Of a stretch of DNA of 22,595 nt, positions 1 to 10,842 are shown piece by piece; position 1 is the stretch's first letter, and each line of letters starts with the position of its first letter. The position numbers and the translations under genes were made by a program. The stretch comes from Pezizomycotina sp. ARF18 (Eukaryota > Ascomycota), in the NCBI GenBank assembly GCA_002224055.1, contig AZLU01000063.1, positions 1 to 22,595 of the forward strand, written 5' to 3'. Below the pieces are notes generated by a model that did no database searches, was not told the origin of the DNA, and worked only from the letters and a program-made list of their open reading frames with translations.

Positions 1-134
1 TATCATAAATATGCATATGCGTTACCGCAAAAGTCGCCTAGGGAAAAAAAAAATATGCAGAAAAATTGGAGTATTCAGGTACAGTTTCTGCATTACCCGC
101 CGGGTTTCTCAGGGGCGCGACGACGAGGAAGTAC

Positions 135-319
135 CGTATAATCTGGCGGATAAGCACTGATGCTTAATTTGATTTGGGGAGCACCACGATGCTAAGCACC
201 GGTGCTTATTTCACGAATATTCTTCGGATAGGTGAAAACGGCCAAAATTTTGCTAAGCAGGTGCTTATTCGACAATAGGTGCTTACTTTGTAGTAGGTGC
301 TTATCCGCCAGGTTATACG
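135..319. mobile_element. MITE-like element with 23-bp terminal inverted repeats
   Basis: The left end (135-157) contains CTGGCGGATAAGCAC and the right end (297-319) is its reverse complement; the two 23-bp ends match at 22 of 23 positions. The interior has no coding capacity and carries seven copies of the heptamer TAAGCAC/GTGCTTA (one variant, TAAGCAG), some arranged as hairpins, including the perfect palindrome AAGCACCGGTGCTT at 194-207. Size (185 bp), inverted ends and lack of an ORF fit a non-autonomous DNA transposon (MITE). No clear target-site duplication is visible (flanks GTAC and ATAT), so a foldback or regulatory palindrome remains possible. The family is not recognised. Confidence 0.5.
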
Positions 320-2103
320 ATATTCTTCATATAATAATATATGGCGTATTATCTGGTGGTGAGTGGAGCATACACTATACCGGAGTATTTGCGAATAAGT
401 ACGTAAGCTCCTCGAAATCAATATTGTTTGTTTTACTATACAACTATAACAAGTAGATCTTTCTTTCTTTCTTTCTTTCTTGTGCGATAAAGTAATTTCA
501 GTAATAGTATAGACGTTCAGAGTTGGGTTGTACAGGAGTAAATTATATGGTTCACAAAAAACGTGAACTGCCCAGTATCTTCAATTAAACGCGAATACAA
601 ATATATAACACATATACCCTTGACAATATATAACCCTTGACACTACATGATGGTATAAATATGAGAGCAAAGGCGTTTGTAGTACACATCATATTTGACA
701 GCCCCGTTTCTTTTCTTTTTTATTTTTTTTATTTTTATAGGATGTATACAATTATCAGCAACCAATATCTCTGAATGGGAGCTTACTACTCTGCGTATTT
801 TCGCATACTAATTTAATTTCTAAACCCCATTATCGGTCGTAAGAACGTTTATCAAGCGTAGTAGCTAATCGGATCCAGATCACAACTCACGGAGATTAGA
901 AAAATATAACTACTTATAGTATACTTGGTAACAGATAGAAGAAAAAAGTTAATTTCATTTATTGGATAGTTCACAGGTTTTTTACACTATTGTATCGCAT
1001 TGATGCTGAACTAGAGTAAAGCGGAGTTTGAAACTAGGGTGACAATCGAAGGCGGGGGAGGGTGAAGAGGGCGATTATAGGGGAAGTGTATGGAAGATTC
1101 GCCTCTGCTACGAGGCAATGTAGTGTGTTAATATGGTGGAGGGAGACGGAACGGAAACCAGAGAGAGGCGGTTTGGGGAAAGAGGGGGAAAGGGTCTTTG
1201 CATCGGGATGATAATTGGGAGGGGAGGGGGGGTCATGGCAACAGGTGGATATTGCGACATCAATGGAAGGAATAGAAGAAAAAATAGATAGATAAATAAA
1301 ATAAAGAGGGGAGGAATATAAAGGAGCAGATATGAGATATGCCAGGATAAGGGAGAAGTGGAGATATGAGGGCTAATGTAATAAAGAAAAACGGGTTCAG
1401 AAGCCATATAAAGAGTGACAAAGGTTCTTTAAAGACGCTCGGAGGTAACAGAACCGTGCAAAATGGGAGTTAGGCAATGGAAATGGTCTACTCTTGCGCC
1501 GCGCGAAAAAGAACCATAAAAGACGATCCGAAAGAAGAGCCCGAAAAAAGAAAATAGAAATGAATGAATGGAAAAGTCAATTGCCAATATCTGCAGAGTG
1601 AAGATGCCAAGTTGCGAGAGAACCGATTCATAGACTGGCGGTATATACTCGGTAGTCAGGTCCTTAAGCAAAAAATTGACAGCCTGACATGTCCACGGGA
1701 GATACTGCAGGGCAATTTTGAGCAGTAATGTTAAGATAAGCTCGACTCTTCGTAGGAGATTCTCAAACTGCCAGGAGGGACCAATCTCTAAAAAAAAAAA
1801 AAAAAAAAAAAATAGAAAAAAAAGAGCACCCAAATATCCACGAGATGACATCTGCAGCACTTTGCTGGAATAGTCAAAGGATCGCGGCAATATCAAAATC
1901 TCGATCACAGATGGAAAAGGGTAAGAATGAGAGGAACAACATTTTTCATCAGAAATGCATTCTACAATGTCCAACCAAGACCCGTTAGAATTCATTTGAA
2001 AGCGCGGGAATTCAACCTAAAAACCGTAATAAACAGACAAATAAAAAGCGGAGAAGAAAATGTAGGCTAAAAGGCAAACGAAAATGAAAGCAAGAGGCTT
2101 TGG
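320..2103. other. intergenic, no supported gene
   Basis: This is AT-rich DNA with short repeats: a degenerate copy of the MITE end at 344-358, a GTTCAC/GTGAAC hairpin at 550-568, a direct repeat ACCCTTGACA at 616-625 and 633-642, and A23 at 1790-1812. A 188-codon open frame on the minus strand (1429-1995) runs through the A23 tract, has no recognisable domain and is treated as chance. Low-complexity purine-rich sequence fills 1040-1400. Confidence 0.6.
459..481. repeat. (CTTT)n microsatellite
   Basis: Five to six uninterrupted CTTT units lie just outside the MITE-like element. This is a simple sequence repeat with no other feature attached. Confidence 0.9.
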
Positions 2104-2132
2104 GCGCAGCGAGCTCTGTCAGCTCCCTGCGC
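2104..2132. other. GC-rich hairpin downstream of the minus-strand gene
   Basis: GCGCAGCGAGCT (2104-2115) pairs with AGCTCCCTGCGC (2121-2132) across a 5-nt loop (CTGTC), with 11 of 12 bases matched. It lies about 100 bp beyond the stop of the CxxC gene (2232), so it would sit in that gene's 3' UTR or terminator region. Its function is unknown; an mRNA 3'-end structure is inferred from position only. Confidence 0.55.
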
Positions 2133-2231
2133 CGGCCTATTGCAGCTGTCGTGCCAGAAGCTGTTCTGTGGTGTTTTGCGTAGTCAAAACTGAATCTGTT
2201 TGCACAGGCTGGCTCTGACGCCGTTGCGGTT

Positions 2232-3624
2232 TCAGGGCGGGGTTGCAGTATTCGAGCCTAATGGTGTGTTATCAGACTGCGTTCCCTGAGAATCCGTCAT
2301 GCTAGGCGGCGGAGAGGAGGAGAGGGGGCCGTTGGTAGCTCCCGCCGGGTGATGCTTTTTGCCTGTGCGACCAGCATTCTTCTTGTTCTTCTGCTTTGCC
2401 TTCTCGAGAAGGCGCCTCTTCTCTGCAAGCCTTCGCCGTTCCCTTCTATCTTTTATATCGTACTGCCTCATCAGAGCCTCTGGCGGGCGCCCGAAGATAG
2501 ATTCATATTCACAAAATTCACAAATCCAGATCTCTCCGCGGGGATTACTGAGCGCTGCCTGCCGCAGCCGCAGCCTTTGCTGCTGGAGGGCGTATTCACG
2601 CCGGGCTGCCGGGGACCTCGTTTTCTTCTTCGCCTGAGGCGGCGGAGGGTACGCGCCGGAATTCGACATGCTGGAGAAGTCTGTGTCCTACGGTGGACAT
2701 TGACTTCGTATAGCCTCCGGAATTGCCGTGATGTTGCGGCGCCGGTCGAGAGAAAGCAAGATTTGCGGACACGGGCGAATCACACGCGAACGTAAAATGC
2801 GTACTTGGCGCTGCCATGCCGGATCTGTCGACAATATTTTCCTTATCTGATGCCTTTGAATGTAACGGCGAATCCAACTCTGGAGGCGTAGCTTTGCCAT
2901 TTATGGTCACGTGATTCGGCTTCCTGGTTGGTGTTTCGTACGGAGACGTCGGTCCGCTTCCAGGATACCTTCTGACTCTGCGTACCGGATTGTTCCCGCC
3001 CGATGACAATGACGAAAGCGGAGAGCGTTGTGCGGAAGAACCTCCCGAATTCTTCAACGGTTGCGAGGAGTAGACGTCGCACCGGTAGGGCTATATCCAG
3101 CCTGAGAGCCAGCATGGCCGTAGGAGTTTCCAGATGGCATCCGGAGCTTATGCCGCTCCCAAACCCCGGAATAGCACCCGCTTGTCCGCTGAACCCGGAC
3201 CCATTGATGATAGCCCCTCCGGGATGGCTGGGGTAGGTATTTTACGCTTCTTCTTGTTGTTCGTATTCTCAGACCAATCGTAGCTATCGGCCTGCCCGCC
3301 GTGGTGGAACTCCAAGCTAGAAATCGGGGTGACCCGTAGGTTGTCCGGAGCGTACCTGGCGTGAGCCGAGCGTGGCTATGATTGTCCTCCTCATCCGATG
3401 ATTCCAAAAGTTGATCCCGCCATTCAGCATAGACGATGTCCCGTGGAGACACCAGCCGTGGGTGGGTAGGTATACGGAAGGTAGAACAACGGTGTTTGAG
3501 CCGGCTGCGTCGGCGACGAAAGGATGGCAGATGAGGCGTCGGCTGAAAGTCGAGAGCGAAGACGACGCTTGGGAAGAGGCCGGATGGGACGGCCATTGAC
3601 CACACTGAACGTGTCTGCATGCAT
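2232..3624 (-). CDS. conserved fungal protein with C-terminal CxxC/basic helical domain, frame-broken
   Basis: The start is chosen at the ATG at 3624, which leads into NGRPIRPLPKRRLRSRLS, a motif I recall at the N terminus of a conserved Pezizomycotina protein of unknown function. Intact length would be about 465 residues with no intron seen. The middle is Ser/Gly/Pro-rich and disordered, with a basic NNKKKRKIPTP patch that could be a nuclear signal. The C-terminal about 145 residues are the conserved part: basic residues, then IWICEFCEYESIF (CxxC, encoded near 2511-2531), then a charged helix, RQYDIKDRRERRRLAEKRRL, and a low-complexity tail. The frame shifts near 3470, 3365, 3231 (CCCC), 3141, 3063 and 2688. 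Four of these are single-base losses; the breaks near 3470 and 2688 are net -2 or +1. Single-Cys-pair metal binding or RNA/DNA contact is possible but unproven. It is divergent from the PHD gene, 4.7 kb away. Confidence 0.82.
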
Positions 3625-6600
3625 TGCATCGATAAGTAACGTTAGGTACACAACTGCATCATTGATATATTATCGAACTTCATAAGAGAAAAGAGAAAGG
3701 GGTGGACCGAAAGGAGCAAAAAGAAATGTGTATCTAAGGGTTCCTTTGTGTTACGTGAATGATGACAATGGGAACAGGGAGTATTGAGGAATGGGGGGCT
3801 GGTGGAATGTGTTTAATAGGTAGGTTATATTGGGCTCGGAAGTGATAAGGAAGGTGCAGACAAGCCATGAGCTGTTCATTTTCCGTACCGGTTCCTTGGA
3901 TGTTGTCATCTTCTATTTGGAGATATCTCGGATTTAGGTCAACCAGGCAGGGAGACGGCAGAGGTGAGAAGAAACGTTGTAGTCGTGGCTCAAAGGTGGC
4001 AATACGGATGGCCCCAACGCTTATCTACTCTTTCTTAACCCTGGATAACGATGTAAACAGATCGAGAGATTTGAACCGTTCAACCGATAGAAGGTAGCTA
4101 GGGTCTGATTCCTTGCAAGTAAGATTGAAGTAAGCAACAGACTGAAGGGAAGGGGGTCAGTACATGAAGGGGAAAGATTGGATGCTGTTTGAGTATGGCT
4201 GTAGGGTAATAAACGGACGAGTTTTTAGGATGGAGGATTTGCTCTAATGCCGATGCCCGCTGCCATAAATCGATGCTTGGGTTGGTGTATAGGAAAAAAA
4301 AAAAAAAAAGAACCCCTACTTTCTCTATGATGCTTTCCCCCTCCTCGTGACGAGTATTTAAGATCTGATAGCTTTGCTTTCGATGATAAAAGCTTTCGAA
4401 TAATCTATATACTTGAAGTATATAAAACCAATATACTAATGGATGTCCTTGTCTTTCAGCTCCTTCTCCGTCTTTGTTTTTCCTCGTTCTCCTTCTCTCT
4501 TTTTCCTAATTTTAAAATTCTTTCTAAAAAAAAAAATATCGGCGTGTGGTTGGTGGGTAATTGATTGATTGATGGATTGATTAAGAGTATAGATTAAGTA
4601 AATAACTAAAAGAGAGAAAGAGGGGAGAGAAATAGATTAAAAAAAAAAAAAAAAGCCCTGCAAGCTTGCCTGCTCTCTCTATCTTGCTCTATCTATACAC
4701 TGCAAATTAATTATCGTTTTTATTCATTTAGCCTTGCCTTGCTTCAAGAAGAAACCCCCGTCTTAACCTTTCTTTTAAACCCTTCGAAAAGCCCTCAATT
4801 TTTTTCCCGATACGTGTGGGGTGGATAGTGCAGTTAGGTCCAGCAGGACGGTTGTCCGTGCCGTGGATTAGTTACGGTCTCCTCCGACGAGCATACGAAA
4901 GCACAGAGGGATGATATATATATAGCTCACGAATACAGTATGCTCAGCAAAGTCGAATATGTTTCTAGACCGAAGACTATTCAATTTACCCACTCTAATA
5001 ACGGGTATAAGCTTGTACGAATTGCGGCGGGCGGACGAGTAACTGCTATGTAATGTTTACTAATGAGAAGGCCGCATGCACTAGATAATCGGTGGTAGTT
5101 TTCGTACTCGAGGAGGTCTCGTGATGGTCACTCAGGCTGTGGTATATGAGAAGGAAGGGCAGGACTCTAAAGTCAAGGCGAAAAATAGAATCAAATCATT
5201 CGACAAATCATGCAGTGGTCCTTACTATTGGTTCTTGCTGGCCGCCTTCGTTATTATTTATAATCAATCTTAGCATCCAGTGACTAGATTCTCTCTTGGA
5301 GGGAGTTCTAACAAAGCAATATATATATTATTGACTATTCCATGCCCTTGGACGTTACTCCCATGATTTTGGCAATCATCATCTACAGGAATAAGATAAT
5401 AGTAGTATTATAGACGAACCCTTGGGGATAAGAGATTATGTGAACTGGCGGCGAAGATTGTCCGTACGAGTTGAATTTTGGATGTCAAGGTCAATTTTCT
5501 AGAAGGTGGATTCTATTTTCATAATGTTTCCGAAAGAACGAAGAAATCACCATTGCAATAACCCAAGTCAAGCGAAATTATTTATCGGTATTTCAAAGAA
5601 ATATTGCTGGATGTGACGCGACGTAGGACAATAAGAATATATATGAAATAATTAACGGATACGACCAATGCTTAAATAGGGCATTTGCAGTATCCGGAAT
5701 CTGGATGCGCTCCTGAGGAAAAGCTTCGAGAACGACTATGACAGGCTGAGTCTAGAAGGTGAAGCCGGAAGCCCGTAATGTATGGAAATTCGAAGGTTCC
5801 TGTTTTAGGCAAGAGATTTTTCACCAGATGAGGAGGAGCATCGCATGAATATAGCAGACGATAAAGAACTTAAACCGTAACCACCGCGATTTTCGATGAA
5901 GCGAGGCTCTGTATGTTTGATAATGATCGTCCCTTCTACAATATCTGACAAGGCACGCTGGATATCCTATTATATTAAGGGGGGAAAAAAAGGCGAGAGG
6001 AAATAGCAACGGTAAACCTCCCTACGCCGTTAGTATTTCTTCGGATGATCGAACTCGAGACTATATGAAGGTAGAAGCTTGAGAGGAATTGACGCAGCAT
6101 ATGTGGCGTTTTCTTCTTCGATGAAGTTTCGAAAAGGCTCTAGACCTTGCACCTGTCACCGTTGAGTCCTACCCAGCACGCTTCTTCAGAAAAAAAAAAA
6201 AAAAACAAAAAAAAAAAAGCAGAGAGGAAGAAAGCTTGCAAGGGAGCGGGCCCTTTTTAGAACCTCAGTTTTATGTAGGTCAATAGAAAAGACAGCACTC
6301 TTGCAGGAATGAGCTGCAGAAGGATACTGTGAGAGAAAAGCAAACGAGAACTTGCTTGCATATCGAAATGAGAGCGGTTAATCAGAAGAAGACAAAGAAA
6401 TGGGAAAAAAGGCATATCTGATTCTGTTAGTGGGGTCAGCTGTCTGAATGATTTGTTGTACCGCTAAAAACTTTTTGATTTCCATCCTTTTCCACCTTTT
6501 TCGGCGTCCTTGAAAAAACCACCACGGGCGGCGGGTAAGAAAGATACACACGAGTACTGATTGATACTGCTGAGCGCAAAGCTGGTAGTGATGAAATTTA

Positions 6601-6860
6601 GTACCCTGAAGATGTATCTTTTTGATTCGTTCGCTTGATCTGTTTTTAATACGTCGATAAACGTGTGTAGGAATTACTTGCAGCGATAACAGCAGTAGCG
6701 ACAACGAGGAGAAAGGAAGAGAGGGCAAAAAAAAGGGCATCATTCTCATTTGCTGCTGAGCGTAGAGGGGGAAAGAGTAAGTATAGTATGATAAAGGGAT
6801 TATTCTTTTGCTGGCGGTTGAAAAGCAGGAAGAAAAAGAAAAGAAGAAAGAAGGGCCAGA
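3625..6860. other. intergenic and 5' region of the CxxC gene, no supported gene
   Basis: No open frame here shows a recognisable domain. Contents are A-runs (about 4293-4309, 4639-4654, 6190-6204), ATTG repeats near 4560-4582, a perfect small inverted repeat TATATACT/AGTATATA at 4406-4424, and pyrimidine-rich stretches at 4440-4520. The first few hundred bases above 3624 probably hold the promoter and 5' UTR of the minus-strand gene, but no specific site can be assigned. Confidence 0.6.
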
Positions 6861-6861
6861 A

Positions 6862-6895
<34 letters not shown>
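6861..6895. repeat. (AAT)n microsatellite
   Basis: About eleven perfect AAT units. Confidence 0.95.
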
Positions 6896-6898
<3 letters not shown>

Positions 6899-7117
6899 TA
6901 AAGAGAACAGAGAGATTAATAAATATATTTTGATTCGGCCTGCAAGGAAAGACATTAGTTAGAACTTAGCAAGGGAAATAAGTAAGACTAACAATTACTG
7001 TATTGGTCTGTATTGACGTATTTCTCAGAGCTATAAGCCTGCTAATTCTACCAGATCGGGGTCATTTAGCACCTATTCCCTTACCGAAGAGATAAAGCTC
7101 AAGGTTGGTTTCAAAGC

Positions 7118-7184
7118 TAAAAAATAAAATAAAATAATAAATAAATAAATAAAATAAAATAAAATAAAATAAATATAAAATAAA
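7118..7184. repeat. (AAATA)n / (AAAT)n simple repeat
   Basis: This is a run of AAATA and AAAT units with minor interruptions. Confidence 0.9.
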
Positions 7185-7420
7185 CTGCTTTTTAATAATA
7201 ATTAGTAGCAGCAGACTAAACTACTGCTACATGCGAAATATCTTAGTTTTTGACCGCCGCTATACCGCAGCTGAATGTACAGGTCTCGTTCCCCCTCATT
7301 TTTTTTTTTTCTCCCGCCCTCAGTTCAGTCGCCGGTGGTGCCTGTCCTCCGATTTTTTTTATTATGGTGAGAGAAGGAAAAAAAGGGAAACAGGAAAGGG
7401 AAGAAGAAAGAACAGGAAAC

Positions 7421-7517
7421 GGAAGAAGGAAGAAGGAAAAGGAAAAGGAAAAAGGAAAAAGGAAAAAGGAAAAGGAAAAGGAAAAAAGGAAAAGGAAAAA
7501 GGAAAAAGGAAAAAAAA

Positions 7518-7550
<33 letters not shown>
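7421..7550. repeat. 98-nt pure purine GGAAAA tract joined to (TTA)n
   Basis: From 7421 to 7518 the plus strand is uninterrupted purine, mostly GGAAA, GGAAAA and GGAAAAA units, and it passes directly into about ten TTA units (7519-7550). A less perfect purine-rich lead-in starts near 7370. It is about 0.8 kb upstream of the PHD gene start. Translated as lysine/glutamate or tyrosine/leucine runs it gives open frames that are not genes. Confidence 0.95.
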
Positions 7551-8324
7551 TTTTTAGTATCTTATTATATTTTCTTAATCCAGCCAGCCACCATGAGACT
7601 TCCTCTGTGTGCGTTGTAGGTTGTAGGCCGGTCTAATAATAATAATCTCTCTTTATTATGTGTGGGTTGAAGTGAGTGTGTGAGGGAGAGTCCGTTTTTT
7701 TTTTTTTTTTTTTCCTGTTGCTTTAGGCCGGGTGGTGCTCCTGCTCCTACTAAATTTTTTTTTCTACTCGCAGTCCTCCATCTTTCCCAGTCCTTCTTCT
7801 TCTCCCTTTCACCCCTCCAACTGACTGATCCTCTTTCCCACCGTTGTATATCCTTTTCTCGATACTCATTCTTTACTCCGATAGTCTCAATCGATCCTGT
7901 TGTCTTCTTCAAGTCCCAGTGTTTATCTTTCAAAAGTCTTGGGAAACGATTCCATCTTTCTCCTCGCCGAGTTTCGCTCCTCCACACCGTCAGATGAGAG
8001 TCTTTCTCCCCGTCGCCAGATTGCCTCTTCTTCTCAATCATCGTACATTCAGCACTTGACGCATCCTTAGACCCTTAGGGTGTCCACCGTACAAGAAAGA
8101 ATAGTTTTTATTTTGTTGATCATTTTCGGCCTTCTCAGGTCTTGAATCCGACCTTTTTTTTTTTTTTTTGCCCACTCTCACGAAGTCCCTTTTTTTTCTG
8201 ACTGGCAGCCTCACCTACTACTCAAGAGACACGCCTAACCTCACAATCCCCCTTTATCTTAAAACTATTTCACCTTTTATATCTTATTTGATAACTCGGT
8301 AATATTATTTACTCTCTCTCGAGA
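7551..8324 (+). promoter_or_regulatory. probable promoter and 5' UTR of the PHD-finger gene (pyrimidine-rich)
   Basis: The plus strand is strongly C/T-rich from about 7690 to 8320, with T-runs at 7695-7713 and 8154-8169. CT-rich leaders are common just upstream of filamentous-fungal genes. No TATA box or defined operator can be assigned. The minus-strand open frame at 7565-8041 consists of repeat-derived residues and is not supported. Confidence 0.45.
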
Positions 8325-10382
8325 ATGTCTCCTCGCCGCTCTTCCAGAGCGCGTCCTCCAACGCTCACTCCAGTTCCCACCAGTCCTCCCAATCATCCCG
8401 CGGATCCCGTCACAAAAGGAACGATGACAAGGATGACGCTCACATCACCGCCGACGACGGAATGCACGACGGCGACGAGCTCCTAGAAGACGATCCCGAC
8501 GAGAACGGCTCCGAAACGAAGAAGATGAAGGGGAAACCCGATGTGTCTGCGGCTTCAAGGAGTACAGGGCGGATCCGACGACGGATCCACCGATGCGACT
8601 GACGGCCTTTTCATCCAGTGCGACCAGTGCAAGGTTTGGCAGCACGGCCTGTGCGTCGGTATTAGAGATACCGCGCTCGCACCTGAGAACTACTTCTGTG
8701 AGATGTGTAAACCAGCGTTCCACTCTCTGTACGAGAAAAAGGGCGGGTAAGAAACATCCCTCACCAAAATATCACCCAAAGTCACCCCATTCCCCATCTC
8801 CCTTTCCTACAACGCAATTTTTTTTTTTTGCCATGACCCTTCATTCGTATTTCTCTTGAGCCTATCCTCTCCTTTTCACACCATTTACCCTTCTCCACTT
8901 TCTTTTCACCGATGGAAAGGGTAGAATTTCCATCAGTCTTGATTTCAAGTCCGGAAAATGGTCCGCAGTGCTAATCGCCAATAAAGGAGAAAATACTCCA
9001 ATTACATCGGTACCGGAGATGGCTCCGACATCCATTCCAAGGACCATCCTACCAAACGCCGTTCTACTATGAATTCCAGAGATGCAGCGTACGATGAGCA
9101 GGTTCTTCTCCAGCGAGCCATCGAAGAAAGCAAGGTTGCCGATAAGAAATCAAGTAATCCCAGGAGTCGCAAGCGTGGAACTAGTGAAGGCTCGGACGAG
9201 TATGAAAACCTCCTTTGATGACACCCATTTTCACTTCTCTCGTTCATCTTCCTCCCTTGTTATTTTTTCTCCTTCTTTTCTATGGACAACCCGCTAACGA
9301 CATGTAGGATCAGGGGAGAGAGTAAGAGACAACGCACTTCCAACTCTCCTGACAAGACAGCCACGGAGGCCGTAGAATCCACCGATGAAAAGGCTGAGAA
9401 GTCTGGATCGGGTAAGAAAGGACGAGGACACGCACCAACAACAGCTCCAGCAGCAATAACAATAACAACAACGCCTCCTCGAGTAAAAGGTCATCGAATA
9501 GAAATCGTGGCCGCGAGAAAGGAGAAAGTCGTCGCGAAGGTTAGCATACAGTAATGCAATGAAGGGGAAGAGAGAAAATTGGATGATTGATGAGCGGCAG
9601 AGAACGCCCTTTTTCAGTGATTATTTACTTATATTATTCTCCCTGTATAGAGTCCGAACAATCGACGAGCACCTCGGAGCACTCGTAATACCCAAAAGTC
9701 CGAGGATCAAATTCCCACCATCTCTACGCCTGTTCCGGAAGCACCAGATACACCACAGCCCAAACGCAGCGGCGAGCAGCAAACGGCCGAAGACAGCGCA
9801 ATCGCAATCGTAACCGCCAGTCAGAGGATCTTGGTGACGCTTCTTCTCAGGTCATGACAAGAGATCACTCCATGACTGGAGTTGACCACTCGAGGAATGA
9901 TACCGTTATCGACAAGCCCGCAAAGCCCCGTCTCCCGGGTCCAGGACTACCCTGCAGGAGATGCGCAAACGCGTCAACGGCATATCTGACTTCATCGCGA
10001 GGACCCAAATCGAAATGGCCGAGACAAGAAGCGTCTTTTTGCCTTCTCTGCCATTGTCACTGCCACTTCTCCTCCAGCTTCCACTCCCAAGGTTGTTGCC
10101 GAGATCGCCGAACAGGCCCCGAAGATGCCAGTCGTGACCGGTATTAACGGTAATGTAACGGAGAGTCTTCTTCGAGCTTGTCATCGTCTGCGAGCCCACC
10201 GTCCGGTGTCCCAGATGTGACCGTCAACGGCATGCAGGTCACTGTGAGTCTGAGATCCTGAAAAGTGCGTCGATATTTCAAATCTTCAAAGTACAGAGAT
10301 TATGGACCTTCTCATGCGCAAAGTCCATCAATGGAATGCACATACGGCCGTCAAGGTGAGAAGGTATCAGTATAAGTTATAA
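8325..10382 (+). CDS. CTI6: PHD-finger protein, Cti6-like (Rpd3L histone deacetylase complex), five exons, frame-broken
   Basis: Exons are 8325-8746, 8987-9199, 9308-9539, 9651-10243 and 10299-10382. Intron 2 has branch GCTAACG at 9293; intron 1 has GCTAATC just before its AAAG acceptor. The start MSPRRSSRAR fits the family. A Ser- and acid-rich region precedes a C4HC3 PHD finger: RCVCGF, then GLFIQCDQCKVWQHGLCVGI, then NYFCEMCK, with all eight ligands present. KYSNY, RRSTMNSRDAAYDE and an Asn/Ser/Arg low-complexity stretch follow, then LQEMRKRVNGISDFIARTQI, as in Cti6 C termini. Intact length is about 515 residues, close to yeast Cti6. In yeast Cti6 is an Rpd3L subunit linked to Cyc8-Tup1; such PHD fingers read H3K4 methylation. 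Frame breaks near 8355, 8515, 8568, 9418, 9685, 9763, 9938, 10018 and 10162 each fit loss of one base. Exon 2 is intact. The last exon is less certain. Confidence 0.85.
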
Positions 10383-10580
10383 CCTATTCTATAAAATAAG
10401 AAAAATGGGTTCCTTGTTATATCTATGTGGGGAAAGCCTTACCTTGTTGTCCTATAACGCCCTGAAAGAATAATTATTGTCTCCCGCATTTGTGCCGTTT
10501 TCTCACACCAGAAGAATTGTTGAAGCCAATAATGGCGGCCAAAGGTTGTTTCCGCTAGGTTTATTTCTTTCCTCTTTCTT

Positions 10581-10586
10581 AATAAA
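10581..10586 (+). terminator. candidate AATAAA poly(A) signal of the PHD gene
   Basis: AATAAA lies about 200 bp beyond the proposed stop codon and is followed by T-rich DNA. Fungal poly(A) signals are loose, so this is suggestive only. Confidence 0.35.
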
Positions 10587-10817
10587 ACCTCCCTCTTCTC
10601 CCATTCTCATTGCTCCTTGACGATATTTTTGTTTTATTTGTTCCGGTAGTTGGCCTATTTTCCCTACGAATGTGCGGTCAAAATTTATTTTTGTTTTTTA
10701 TTTTTTTTATTTTTTATTTTTGGTTCTCGGCTTTGCTGCTCTTTCTTTTCTCCAGCCATTATTGCTCTTTTCCGTCTGCCTCAGCTACTGGATCGGCGCG
10801 GGTTTTGGAGTTCTTTG

Positions 10818-10842
10818 TATATATATATATATATATATATAT
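10818..10842. repeat. (TA)n microsatellite
   Basis: An uninterrupted alternating TA tract. Confidence 0.95.

Noticed and set aside
1429-1995. 188-codon open frame on the minus strand
   Set aside because: It depends on translating the A23 tract as poly-Phe, has no recognisable domain and no intron or family support.
7231-7636. Lys/Glu/Tyr/Leu-rich open frames on the plus strand
   Set aside because: They are translations of the GGAAAA purine tract and the TTA microsatellite.
7565-8041. 158-codon minus-strand open frame
   Set aside because: It is the complement of the pyrimidine-rich leader of the PHD gene, and its composition reflects that tract.
8325-10382. Programmed ribosomal frameshifting in the PHD gene
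   Set aside because: About nine shifts would be needed at sites with no shared slippery motif or structure; sequence error explains them better.
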